Below are positions 30,052-40,515 of a stretch of 64,000 bases of DNA, one piece after another. The stretch covers positions 59,282,338 to 59,346,337 of the forward strand of contig NC_087064.1 in assembly GCF_963678635.1 (NCBI RefSeq). The letters are read 5' to 3'. The stretch comes from Symsagittifera roscoffensis. Taxonomy: Eukaryota > Xenacoelomorpha > Acoela > Convolutidae. The notes beneath the pieces were generated by a model. The model ran no database searches and was not told the DNA's origin. It saw nothing but the letters and a program-made list of their open reading frames with translations. The stretch's first letter is position 1; the number at the start of each line of letters is the position of its first letter. The translations under genes were made by a program, and so were the position numbers.

Positions 30052-30494
30052 TTCGCAGCTCGCTAGGGTTGCTCCTCCTTAATCCAACGGGTCACATTAC
30101 CATTCATGAAATCCGCCACTGGCGTGCCCACCTCCGGATTTTGCGGGATTGTGCACAGCACCACGAGTCTAGGTCGGTATTTTTCTTTCTATTCAATCAA
30201 AAGGCAGACCAGCAGGGGCTCCCATCTACCCTCTGGGGTAACAGGGGCTCTCAAAACATCATTAGTGCCAAGCATTATCACCAATGTGTCCAGCTGAATC
30301 TCGCCTTGGAACTCCATCATTTGATGACTTGAGCCACGGAGGCCCCTCCAAAAGATAGAACAGTGGTCTGACCACTCACAAAGATCTCATTCAGATCCCT
30401 CACCAGACTATCTCCAACAACCAAACGACGAATCCATGAGGGAATTGCTTGATTGATGATGGCAGGGTTCCAGCTCATGCCGTACAGGCAGGCT
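30052..30494 (-). pseudogene. SGNH/GDSL hydrolase-like domain (frameshifted)
   Basis: The minus strand reads IPSWIRRLVVGDSLVRDLNE, with block I G-D-S at 30415-30407. A Gly-Gly segment (VLSFGGASVAQV) follows, resembling block II. After a frame change, LDTLVIMLGTNDVLRAP carries block III G-T-N-D at about 30269-30258, then RPRLVVLCTIPQNPEVG. The ordered GDS, Gly and GxND blocks and the hydrophobic strands before them match SGNH-fold hydrolases, which cleave esters using Ser and His. The block V Asp/His pair is not found here. At least two stops or slips make this copy inactive. Finding it inside a gypsy-like LTR element is unusual. Confidence 0.65.
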
Positions 30495-30945
30495 CTAGGA
30501 TGGTCCGCAGCTACTTGCAGGAATCAGACGGGATAACAATCCTCTACTCTGCAGGTGGTCATTCGAGCCGGCAATTATTATCACCTGTGGGTCCATGCTG
30601 ACCGTCCTCTGTACGCTTATCGTCATGCCCACTGATTGACCCCAGTCCAATTTAGGCGCTGTCAAGAAAATCAAGTCGCGCCCAAAGAGAGAACGAGGCG
30701 CATAGAGATAATCTGAACTTGCTACTATCAGGTTTTTGGCAGCCTTTATATCTAGGGGATCATAGGCAGCAAACAGGCTGTCACCCATTGGTGTCTTCAG
30801 TCCCGCGTACCTCTTATCGTCCCCCTCCACCGAGGTCGCTCGGGGATCGTCTCTCGAATACTCGCCAGACGCTTGGCCGGGTGGTTTTGAGAACTGCGGA
30901 TACATCTTATGATGCTTATTGTTGGGCTTATTCTCTGTCAAAAAT
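30495..30945 (-). repeat. Segmental duplication of the polyprotein's central region
   Basis: The frame 30941-30495 repeats the segment found at about 28890-29290 (YRQFSKP/YPQFSKP, GDSLFAAYDPLDIKAAKNL, GSNDHLQSRGLLSRL) with few changes. The match stops sharply at about 30525 on the minus strand, after CCCGTCTGA, and the sequence then continues into the SGNH module. The duplicate therefore sits upstream of the SGNH domain, out of natural order. Confidence 0.75.
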
Positions 30946-31935
30946 TTGCCCCTCCGAGTTCTTTCTGATGTCCATTAAGCGAGATCTCAAAGCAGTGTCG
31001 CCACGTGCGGGTCCTGTTGGCACAATGGCTCGTGACCCTCGTTCTGAGCTATTCAAGGAGCGATGAGGGCGTTGGGAAGGGACGAGCCTACCCAGCGTCC
31101 GGCCACTTGTCCTGTTGATCTCGTCCATCTTCGCTCTGGCTACCTGATTTAATGACTCCTGAACCTGAGGAGCGAAATAGGTGTCTGACGAATCCGGTAT
31201 CGTGTTCCTGGAGCTCAAGGTAGATTGTGGTATCTGCAGAGGAGCTCCGGGCTCCCTCGGGTTGCACAGCTTCTGTGCCTTCGCCCTGGGAGGCGTGTCC
31301 CTGGATCCATCCGAGGACATCCTTGTCGCCAGAACCGCCGGTGAGGGTTAGTTGCATTTCGCCGTATTTCTTTTTTCATTCGTCTCTTTCCCGAGCTATT
31401 GCCTTGTACTCCTCCAACTTGGCATGCAGCTCTTTGCGGTCCTTCTCGTTCTTTTCTAAGGTTTCAATAGTTTACGAGGTCTGAATCTCCATCTCACTCA
31501 TCATGAGTCTCTTCAGTGGAGGAGCAGCCGTTGGAGAATCTGCCGAATGTGACGGGCCCGGCCCATCGCGTGATTGTTTCGATCCGTTAAGAGGCTGCAC
31601 TGGTCGAACAGGCAAAGGCATCTCACCTAGCCGGTGATCCCTCTGCTCACCTAGTCCCGGCTCACGAGCCAAGTCATGGCCAGACATTTCTCCTCGCCGC
31701 CATCTCATCAGTCGGTTTCGGCCTCTCTCGGCGGTCCCGGACTCACCGTAGGCCAGCATTAAGACCACATCCGTGGGGAGGTCCCCACGGCCTTCTCTTC
31801 CCATTGCATTCAAGAGTGCGAAGGTGAACATCGCCAACTCCGCGTCTTCTAGTGCGAAATTGCAATCCACCAGACGTTTATATATCTCGTCTAGAGTCGT
31901 TCCTAGGCTCGCTGAACATCCATCAAATTGTTCGT
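30928..31935 (-). pseudogene. N-terminal region of the SGNH-type polyprotein with coiled coil
   Basis: The frame opens near 31935 after a TGA (CSASLGTTLDEIYKRLVDC), then FTFALLNAMGREGRGDLPTD and a Pro/Ser-rich stretch to 31472. Between 31470 and 31360 the same frame gives a charged heptad region (KNEKDRKELHAKLEEYKAIA), a probable coiled coil, broken by two stops. A second frame (31320-30928) carries SLNQVARAKMDEINRTSGR and an Arg/Ser-rich end. A possible 3' splice site (TTTTTTAG at about 32022) precedes it, which would suit a spliced downstream message. Confidence 0.45.
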
Positions 31936-32392
31936 GTCACTCACTTTTCTTCGTGTATGTCTTGTCACACTCTTCTGATTGTTCAAGGTCAATAAACAAA
32001 GTGGGATCAATTAAGATCTAAAAAACAAGTCACGACTTAGAACCATCATTCCAGGCTGTTCCTTTTCTGGGATAAAAATCATTCACATCTTTTAAAAATA
32101 TTCCATTGAAAGTTTCTTTCGTTCTTGATTTAAAAGCTAGCACCAAGGTGGATCGTCCACCTGCGATCCTGTCAAGATAACACAACACGTACCTGGAGTG
32201 TTCCAGGCTTTCATGACATAAACATCACATAAAACTTAACCTAACAATAACATAACATACAAATATCACACATCAAAACTATCACATAACAATCTAATCC
32301 CTAATAATTAACCTAAAACCTAATCCTAGTGCCTAAAAAGCATACCTAACAAAGACTTCTTAACACCTTATGTGGCTCTAGCATATGCTCAG
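31936..32392. other. Junction between gypsy pol and the SGNH block
   Basis: There is no convincing frame. On the minus strand the sequence has an AG|GTATGC donor-like site near 32345 and a T-rich TTTTTTAG acceptor-like site near 32022, bracketing AT-rich DNA. The interval could be an intron of a downstream message or the scar between two joined elements. Confidence 0.35.
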
Positions 32393-32840
32393 CTAATAAT
32401 TTTTATGTAAGTAGACTTCTATGTCTGTCTCTGAAAATATTACAAGTACGAGGGCGTACAGCTCTCTCGGATGCAATTTTCTCCTATTGGGATCACAAAC
32501 TGGTAAAGAGAGAGAGCTCACTTTTCTCTCAACCAGGAAATCCCTAATTCGAGTTAAGGCCAGCACCAAATTTTCGGGATTTACATGTTGCTTGTCAGTG
32601 GCCTTAGTTACAAGAAAACACAAATATTTCCCTGGTATCTGTGATGCGACAGGGGGCAGCGCTATCATCCCTCCCACACCAAACTTGCACAAAAACTCGA
32701 TATTCTTATACTCTCTCTTCAAGTCGGCCGCTAGTGCTGTCTTAAAGCTTACATCCGCATTTATTGCTATAGCGCACGTAAGTTCTGTGAGTATGAAATC
32801 GCTGTCCGTGACGACGACATTGTTTAAATAGTGGTTTGGT
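32393..32840 (-). pseudogene. Macro-domain-like module downstream of integrase (copy A)
   Basis: The main frame (32722-32393) reads GGMIALPPVASQIPGKYLCF, FLVTKATDKQHVNPENLVLA, LTRIRDFLVERKVSSLSLPV and ELYALVLVIFSETDIEVYL. The pattern of a strand, a long helix before a central strand ending in S-L-P, then a helix and a last strand D-I-x-V resembles the C-terminal half of macro domains (ADP-ribose binding or hydrolysis). The N-terminal half is seen better in copy B at 44500-44650. Here the N-terminal half is joined out of frame to the preceding region by a deletion near 32840. The usual catalytic loops are not conserved, so activity is doubtful. Confidence 0.5.
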
Positions 32841-33591
32841 GCCCAAAATCGAGCAGATCGAGATTGGATTCAGGAACGTGTAAAGGACCTTCTGGAGCGA
32901 CCCAGTTGGATTCAGTATTGTCGTGACTGATTTATTTGATGCTGTTTTGATTGACCCTTGAATTGTCAAGATGGTCTCTTTCGGGTCTGCTGGCAGATCA
33001 TGGAGCCATTCGAGTACTTGCAGATTTGTCAATTTTTGATCATGCATCTGTTCAGTCTCCGGTTCGAACTCCATTTCCGGTTCAGAGCAATCGTCGATCC
33101 AATCCTGTTCTGTGTCGTTGACTAGGTCGATCTGCCTCTTGTGGCACCAGCACTTCGCCCAGTCCCACTAGCGAGTATATCATGTCGCTCAAAACTATCC
33201 TGTCTATGACAAAATCCTCGCCATACGGATTGTACTTCTTCTTGCCTTTCCCTCTTTTGCTCTGGCGTGTTTCCAAGGTGAAGGGAAAGTCTGGCCGTAC
33301 ACTTTTGTCAACTTCAGTTTGTTCTGGGCAGACCCAGTCCTCTTCGGCATAAGGTAGGGTTTCGTCGTCCACCTCCACTCGCTCGGTCAATTCCAGGTCC
33401 AGTGGTAGATAGCAATTATCTACCACCTCATTCCCGTCGTTTTTGTCGCGCGTGCCTCTTTCATTCAACTCGCAGGCAGGTTCCACTATCAAATAGTCTC
33501 CCTCTTGCATGACAGCTGGGATACACCGGTCCTCTGATGAGGCATTGTGCGGCTTGATGTTTTCGTAATGAGCTGCTCGTCCGGTGCTCAA
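32742..33591 (-). pseudogene. Pol C-terminal extension between integrase and macro-like module (copy A)
   Basis: Acidic frame 33591-33082 (ELTERVEVDDETLPYAEED, then KRGKGKKKYNPYGEDFVID) followed by 33074-32742 (VLEWLHDLPADPKETILTI). This part follows the integrase core and recurs in the mosaic at 45425-44732 and 41997-41304 with very high similarity. No known fold is recognised. Confidence 0.5.
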
Positions 33592-33609
33592 TCGATAAAA
33601 ACGACCTCC

Positions 33610-34529
33610 TTAGTATACTTCAGTTATTTGGAATGGACCACGCCATTTTTTCGGTATTTTTTTGGTTCCCTCGGGAAAAATATTAATGGAAGAGTTTTTT
33701 CGTGGCCATTCAACATCATGTGTGGGCTTATTCCCGTAGTGGAAATGTTCTGGGCTATTGTAAGCGCCCATTACTTGCAGTAAGTGTCTATCCCAGTCAT
33801 CCATGTACCGTGAGCAATAAACTCTCAACATGGACACCCGCGTGCGATTTTGCCTTCAAACTAGGCCATTCGTCTGTGGGTGATAAGTGGTCGAGTGGGC
33901 CTGTGCCACTTGCGGCCTCTTCATTAACTCCTTTGTGAGATGACCCACGAATGCTTTGCCATTGTCTGATTGGAATGTGATGGGGCAACCGTGTCTCGAT
34001 ATCCACACATTTATTAAGTGATTGCACGTTTCTTCAGCTGATGCTGCCAGGCAGGGGGCTGCCTCTGCATATTTCGTGAAATGATCAATCATTACCAGCA
34101 CTTGATTGTAGCCCGTGGCTGTCATCCAGATTTTCCGATGATCAATTTTCACCACTTCATTGAATCCTGACGACTCTATTGACTGAAGGGGAAACCGCAG
34201 TTTCCTGGCGTCCTTTGCCTGTTGATATGACAAACATGCTGAGATCCATTTTTCGCATGCCTTTTTCAAGCCCGGCCATTCGAACCGTTTCTGTATCCTA
34301 TTATACTTTTTGTCCACGCCCTGATGGCCCATCTGATCATGTGAACGAAAGAGCAATTCAGTCTGATACAACTGCGGTAATACTTGTAAGGCACCTTGTC
34401 CTCCTCCTTACGCTTGCAGGCCACGATCCCGTCTTTGTTCATGTACAACAAATCCTTTCTTTTTAGGTAAAATTGCTTCAAGATCTTAAAGCTGTCTTCC
34501 TCCAGATTCCCTTTTGTCAGGTGCGCCAT
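33610..34529 (-). pseudogene. Ty3/gypsy integrase (copy A, frameshifted)
   Basis: The zinc-binding region has RSHDQMGHQGVDKKYNRI and ACLSYQQAKD, where the C-x2-C pair is degraded to C-L-S-Y. The core carries KIDHRKIWMTATGYNQVLV (first Asp; the usual D-x-x-G reads DHRK), then ITFQSDNGKAFVG (second Asp) and STTYHPQTNGLV. A TGA or frame change stands just where the catalytic Glu is expected. The continuation in the next frame runs from RTRVSMLRVYCSRYMDDWD to 33610. The copy is inactive. Confidence 0.8.
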
Positions 34530-34697
34530 TCTCGATCCATCTCTTAAAATTGCTTTTCATCCTGTCATTTTGCTAAGCCCTTGAGAGAACCGAGAGACGG
34601 TATCTTGCTTTGAGATACGTTTTTAACACGTTTAGTTACCGGCTAACTACCTCCGGGGCATGGGCATCATCCATTAACTTAACGCACCATATCTTCT

Positions 34698-35153
34698 TTA
34701 AGGGCGTTGCTTCTTGTACTGATGGTTCAGTTCCACGTTGGTATCGACGACCGTAGCATGGGGAAGTAATGTGGCCGGACGCTTCGACACTGCTATCAGT
34801 TCAAGTTCATCTTCATCATTATCCACTACAGTGCCCTCTTCATCAGAGGTATACCGATCTCTGTGTGGGTCCTGATGCATTTCCCGATCCAGTCCTTGCT
34901 GTTTTCATTCCACTAACAAGGAATGAATTGCAATCTCCGAGACGTCGGAGTTGGAAGTAGTTTTTGATGCATTCTCCCAGGACTGGGGCCTCGAGTTATC
35001 ACTCGAGCCGATGGATTCCACATCATTTTGTTCCAATCTGTCTGTGATGTTTCTCGACTCCCCGGACAAAATTCTAACCCTTGTTCGCTTCGAATCCGGC
35101 TCCCCGGACAACATTCTGTCCCTCGGTTGTCCTGACATTGTCTCCCCGGACAA
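34698..35153 (-). pseudogene. Pol linker with LSGE-type repeats (copy A)
   Basis: Two acidic frames (35153-34905 and 34880-34698) continue after the long RNase H frame. The peptide LSGE recurs (RMLSGEPDSK, RILSGESRN, also TLSGESCTS just upstream). The underlying DNA carries a TCCCCGGACA-type motif five to six times between about 35055 and 35215. It looks like a flexible spacer between RNase H and integrase. Confidence 0.5.
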
Positions 35154-36300
35154 TTAGACCTGTCCAGGCTCGGAAGTGCATGACTCCCCGGACAATGTCT
35201 CGTCCCCGGATGAACAATCCGAGCTCGGCTCGTACTTTTTCCTTGCCTCCGTGAATTGTACCTTTCTCGTAGAGCTGGACTTTGGCTTTACCCTGACTTC
35301 TTCAGTGGTTTGGAGATGGGTTGATGCCCGATGCTCCGTGAACGAAGTCCTCAACAAGACATCCTTCGGCATCGAGTTCACCATCAACCAGCAATCCCGT
35401 CCAACACTTCGACTGCGAATGGTCACTGGCCTTTCCTCTGTTCTCTCAGTGAGGGTCAACCGCTGCATGGTCTCCATCCACTGACGATCATAACTATCCA
35501 CTTCTCTATCTAGCAGGTCACGGAGCTTCGCCATGACGTCCGGCGGCACGTTCACTGTCCTATTTAGCAGGGCTTTGCTATTTATACCCAGCCTGGAAAG
35601 CTCTTGCTGTACCAGGTTGGATCGGACTAGCAGATCCAGCGGGACAGGATCACCCTTGACCAACACCTTCATTTCAGCGACCGTCTCCACCGGAAGTTCA
35701 GGGTGTACTGGTATGGGGTGCCCTGACTTGTCCAGCCACCTGGTGAGTGGTAGTTTATCGTAGATCTCCTTATCCATGAACGAAAATCCGTCTTTGATTT
35801 CTGCTTGATTGGCCTGCTTCCCTTCTAGTCGTTCATAGAATTCTGTCTTTTTATTGAGGCTATCGGCGTTCTGGTGCTTGTCACGGGTACGGTGCTCTGT
35901 GATCATGTGGTATCCGTCCAGGCGCATGACCCAACGACCAATATAACTTTGGTCCATCGAATAGGTTTTTAGCCAGGCAAGAGCACGATTATCCACACGC
36001 AACTTGAAGGGAGCACTCCCCAAGTAGGCTCTGTACCTTTCCATGAAAAGGATCACCGCGAACATTTTTGCTTCTGGCGCACCATACTTCATTTCAGTGT
36101 CGCTCAGGACCTTACTTCTATAGGATATTGGACGGAGAACCGTTCTCCCATTCCACTCTTGCTCCTGGTGAAATATACCCGGAATCGCTACCACTGATGC
36201 ATCCGTGTCTAACACGAACATCCCCTTCTCTGTTGGCATGCCGAGGACCGGTGCCTCGCAAAGTTCGCGTTTAATGTTTTCAAATGAAACTTCAAATGCC
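35154..36300 (-). pseudogene. Ty3/gypsy RNase H and following linker (copy A)
   Basis: RNase H blocks: FVLDTDASVVAIPGIFHQEQ (first Asp), then KYGAPEAKMFAVILFMERYR (Glu), LRVDNRALAWLKTY (Asp) and ITEHRTRDKHQNADSLNK (the late His/Asp region). They are followed by a polar linker with DLLDREVDSYDRQWMETMQ and VNSMPKDVLLRTSFTEH, ending at 35154. The frame from 36239 onwards is intact for 361 codons. It joins the RT connection segment upstream through a frame change near 36300. Confidence 0.85.
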
Positions 36301-36303
36301 TCA

Positions 36304-37363
36304 TCAGTCCAAGTGATTTTTTTTACCCTTGTTTCTCATCAACTGCTGCATAGGATATATCTTATCGGCGTATCCTTTGATAAACTCCCGATAATAGTTA
36401 GCGTACCCCAGGAAGCTCATCAGTTGCGTGTCTGTCTTCGGTGCCTTCCAGTTCAATACCGCTTCGACCGCTTCGGGATCTGGTCTAACTCCATGCTTGT
36501 CCACGAGGCGGCCTAGGTACTTTATGGAGTCCCTGAGGATTTCGCAATTGGAAGATTTACACTTGAGGCCAGCGTGTTTCATGCGAGTAAACACCTCATA
36601 TACGATCCTCTAGGGTTGTTGTTGCGATCACGACATCATCGACATAACACATGATGAGGTGCCCGTTTTTCTTGGTTACAATCGTGAGTGCCTGTGCCAT
36701 CAGTCGCTAGAATGTGGCCGTCGCGTTACACAATCCGAACGGCATCCTCTTCCACTGGAACAATCTCAGCTCACACGCGAAAACCGTTTTCTCCCAATCT
36801 TGCTTTCTGAGGGGCACTTGCCAGAACGCAGAGCGCAAATCCAACGTCGTGAAGAATTTTGCATCTCCTAACTTGGAGAGGCTCTCGTCGATGCGGGGAA
36901 TCGCGTATACCTCCTTTATCGTTACCGCTTTCTGGTAGCGGAAGTCACAACAAAACCTAAGTTGCCCCCCTTTCTTTTTTGCCATGACCACTCCGCAAGC
37001 CCACGGGGACTTCGACGGTTCGATCATGTCATACTCCATTAGCATTTCAATTTCTTTTCTGCATGCTTCTGATTTGCGTGGGGTCATTCTCCTTGCCCCT
37101 TCCCTGTGAGGTACTGCGCCCTCTTCCGTTTCGATCTCGTGTTCTACAAAATTGCAGCAACCTATATCGGCCTTATGCCTTGAAAAAACGTCTGCGTTCC
37201 GATTTAACACCGCTCTGAGCGAGTCCAATTCCTTGTCCGATATTTTGCCTTTTAAATGCTCTATCTCAGCTAGAACTGGCTTAATCGCTGCTAATTTGGT
37301 TTCTGTCGGTTGCTCAGGGAAATTTGAACAACTAGACAGCCCATCGTTTATCTCTGACTTCAT
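36304..37363 (-). pseudogene. Ty3/gypsy reverse transcriptase (copy A)
   Basis: The frame starts at 37363 (MKSEINDGLSSCSNFPEQP). RT blocks: IEPSKSPWACGVVMAKKKGG, LRFCCDFRYQKAVT, FFTTLDLRSAFWQVPLRKQD (first Asp) and WKRMPFGLCNATATF, then a TAG where copy B has CAG. The YVDD active site (CYVDDVVIA) follows near 36640, then the thumb and connection (CEILRDSIKYLGRLVDKHGV, SFLGYANYYREFIKGYADK). It is about 98-99% like copy B at 47025-48084 by eye. The single nonsense change makes this copy inactive. Confidence 0.9.
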
Positions 37364-37676
37364 TGAAAACAGTTTTTTGAAGACTTCATTTCACTTATCC
37401 TCTTTAGTATGCGTTCTTGGTTGGCATGCAAGGGCACTTAGTTAAGTCAAATCTTTTAAAGTTCTCCACACTCTGAACTCTGATAGTCTGTGTTCAGAGG
37501 CAATGTGTAGCCAATCTCCTTCCTCGTTGCATCGTCACTTTGGATGCCTCTGTGTTCAACAACACACTCACACCCAGTCCGCTCTGAGTGAGTGAGAAGC
37601 TTCTTTCCAAAATAGCTAAGCTTTTACTGTTGGGATTTGGAACCAGACACACCTGTCTGTTGTTGCTAAGCTCATT
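37364..37676 (-). other. Spacer between protease and RT (copy A)
   Basis: About 310 bases without a convincing frame lie between the protease end and the RT frame. The same spacer with few differences is at 48085-48420. Its conservation in both copies means it predates the duplication. It may be decayed coding sequence. Confidence 0.45.
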
Positions 37677-38513
37677 TTAGTGCCTCATCCTAAATGTCGC
37701 TATTACAACCTGATGTGGTTTTAACCTAACCTTCCTATTTAGGAAAATTGGCACCTTTCCTTGGTTAATCAGGATTTTATTAATTGGTTTCTTTTCATAC
37801 TTCATTTCAGGGTCCTTGATTCTTATCAACCTGTCGTTGAGGTCAATCGTGACATCGAGGTTGCGCCCAAAATCCCGACCTAGGATGAACTGGTCGGACT
37901 CGTCAAGATTCTCGACGACCAGGAAACTCATCCAGAGATGTCTCCCTCCTAGCTGCAACGAGATGATAGGGGTCCTTCCGGTCACGTATGTTGCACCCTG
38001 ATTAGCCGCTGCAAGTCTGATGTTTGTCGGAATCAGATCTGACCTATCAAAACCCATGTCGGTCCAGGTGCTCGGAGGAATGACACTGACCACTGCTCCG
38101 GTGTCTAATAGCCCCTTCACGGAGAGTTGTCTACCCTGCACGTCCAGTATATGCGGGGCCAGATCGGCTCCACAGCATTGGTGGACGGCGTCCTGTTCGA
38201 ACATGGCGTTGTGTCCGATTCGTCGGACCTTAAGCTCTTCTCGACCAATGTAGATCCGACCTAGCTGGTCAGCTGCAACAGTCACGTGAGCTTTGGTGTA
38301 AATGTTTATTCCATCCACGTTCATTAAAATCGGATGTGGGCTATGGACTTCGATGTAAGGTCCATCTACTTTCATTAGTCTTGGACCTCCTATTGTGAGC
38401 AACGCTCGCACTGCCCTAGAGTCCAAGTTGGGATCCTTCTCTCTCAAGTAGTCCGCGTAGATGTCGAGGTGTACTAGCGTGATCTCCGACGGCTCGCTCA
38501 AATTTTTAACCAC
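37677..38513 (-). pseudogene. Ty3/gypsy aspartic protease region (copy A)
   Basis: The 278-residue frame holds the retropepsin active site VKGLLDTGAVVSVIPPSTW and, about 60 residues on, the flap-side strand and ESDQFILGRDFGRNLDVTI. The N-terminal part (ITLVHLDIYADYLREKDPN) links to gag. In copy B gag and protease are in one frame (REGTKILSIISVAGHQVVKN), so the frame break at 38506-38513 here is a mutation, not a programmed shift. Confidence 0.85.
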
Positions 38514-40513
38514 TTGATGGCCCGCTTACCGATATGATCGACATTATTTTTGTCCCTTCTCTTGTCGTAGCGAAAGTCTTCCCCGAGATGACATTCAGCT
38601 TTAGACCCTGCTTCCTGGGTTCCTGGTTATCCTCTTCCTTCGTCGATCTTCCCAGAATGTCGAGTTTCTCGCGCCGCTCTGTCTTCTCTATTTCTGACCT
38701 TACCCATTGCTCAACCTCTTTGGCGTTTGCAATTGCCTCATCAGGTAACGTTTTCACCTTCTTGGCTGTGAAGGTGCCTGTTGACACCTCTTTCTTTCGT
38801 GACTCGGCTTCATTCATAAGGCGGGCTCGACTTGCCTTGACCCCCGAATGTACCTCTTCATGGCGGGGATTCGCACATGACCTCCTCTTATCCATGTCGT
38901 CACGAGGTCTATACCAACTGGAGTTCACGCTAGTGTCTGTTCCGCTGTAGTTGCCATAATTACTGTAACAATTTTGCGCCCTTGGATTTATGAGCAAGTA
39001 CTCACGCGGCTTCATACGCAAATCATCGGGCGTGGGCACCTGGTCAAGCGACAGGGTGAAATGTGTGGCCAACATGGTTTTCAGCTCATCACTTTTTACT
39101 CCATCCATGAACTTCGAGGCGATTACCAAGTTTCGCTCCGATATTCTCTCATCGGGATTGCTCCTCCTTCTGAGTAACTCCAGGTCATCCAAAAACTTGT
39201 CTATGGATTCGTCATCTCTTGGACGCCTCTTTTCAAACTTCACCATAGCTTGATGCCCTTGTACACCAGAGCCAAAACGATTCAGCAAGATGTCGAATAT
39301 CTTGCGAGCGCTGTCTCGTTCATTAGTCCTTTTCGCCATTACACAACTTAGGGCCGTGCCCTCTAGGTTGCTTGTCAGTGCGCTGCATTCTTGTTTCTTT
39401 GAGAGATTCTCTTCCTCAAAATGTAACTTCATCACCTCTATCCAGGTGTCGATGCAGCCATCTGATTCGTCCTTGATTGACTTCGGCTTTTTGAGTGTCC
39501 TTCTTGACTTCTCTCCTCTCTCGGTTGACTTCAAGATTTTGGTGATGAACGTTTCAAGAGATCTATTCAAGGGCTCAAACATTGAGGCGTACATCGTTGT
39601 GTCCTGCGAGACGGCACTGATCTGACTTGTGGCACAGTGGTCAACCGTGTCTCCGAAGTAGCATCCGCCTCCGATGGGACCGGGTTTGTCCAACCCGGCC
39701 TCGACGGGGCTGCCCTGGTTCTCTCCCTGTGATTAGACTCAAAACTTGATCTTGACTTCGGCTGGCCCTCGGCATAGCTGTTGGCTCCGTCTCCATTAGT
39801 CGACTGGCGTGAGTCCTCGCTTGGGGAAGGACGCTTCTCCCGATTGCTACCGTATAAGATCTCGTCTAGTTCCCGCATCATCAGGATTTGGCATCTAACC
39901 TCTTCTCCAGGCTGGTCATCGTATGAGAATAGGCATCGTCAAGATCGTTCAACAATCGCCCGATCTCTCTCGTCAACCTCATTTCTCTTTTTTCCGACTC
40001 CTTGGCTGCTAGAGCCAAGCTCTGTGCTAAGCATTGATCGGTGTTCCGAATCAATTGGGCCTGATCGGTTCTCGCTTGTGACTTTTCATCCGTAAGCTCA
40101 TTTCGCAACTTCTCTTGAACTTGCTGAGCCCTCTCTTCGACTCGATCTATTTTCTTAGTCATGTCCAATCGCAGCTCGTCGAGGCCTGTCATCGCACCGG
40201 CAAACATGTCACTCAAGTCGCTAGCCGTTCCAAACACTGGGGTAAGACCCAGAGACGATGACGTCAATTCAGATTGCAGCCTGGTACTCGACGATGCACC
40301 ACCCTTCTGTGTGCCCATCGACGTCATCAGCCTGTCGTATGTCGACGAGGCTCCCATAGTTATCCCGTTTGACATTGGTCTAATTGGCAATTCAGAGGAC
40401 AACGCTTTCTTGCTCTTCTCCTGTCTCGCGCTAGGTGTGCAGTCCTTGTCCGAGAGCATGAGCCCCAAACCGTCAATTTTAGAGGACAACCCATCAAATT
40501 GGAGCGTCCTCAT
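38506..40513 (-). pseudogene. Ty3/gypsy gag (copy A)
   Basis: Frame 40513-39881 carries a long charged helical region (MTKKIDRVEERAQQVQEKLR and beyond), a predicted coiled coil. Frames 39881-39567 and 39693-38506 overlap. The second carries the gag capsid-like domain (EVMKLHFEEENLSKKQECSA, ARKIFDILLNRFGSGVQGHQ, FEKRRPRDDESIDKFLDDLE). No CCHC zinc knuckle is visible; an Arg/Lys-rich stretch takes its place. The first codons are fused to an RNase H fragment at about 40513-40520, so copy A lacks the natural gag start present at 53363 in copy B. Confidence 0.8.
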
Positions 40514-40515
40514 GT

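Noticed and set aside
36707-36938. Plus-strand frames opposite the RT and gag copies
   Set aside because: They recur identically wherever the minus-strand gag-pol pieces are duplicated and carry no domain of their own.
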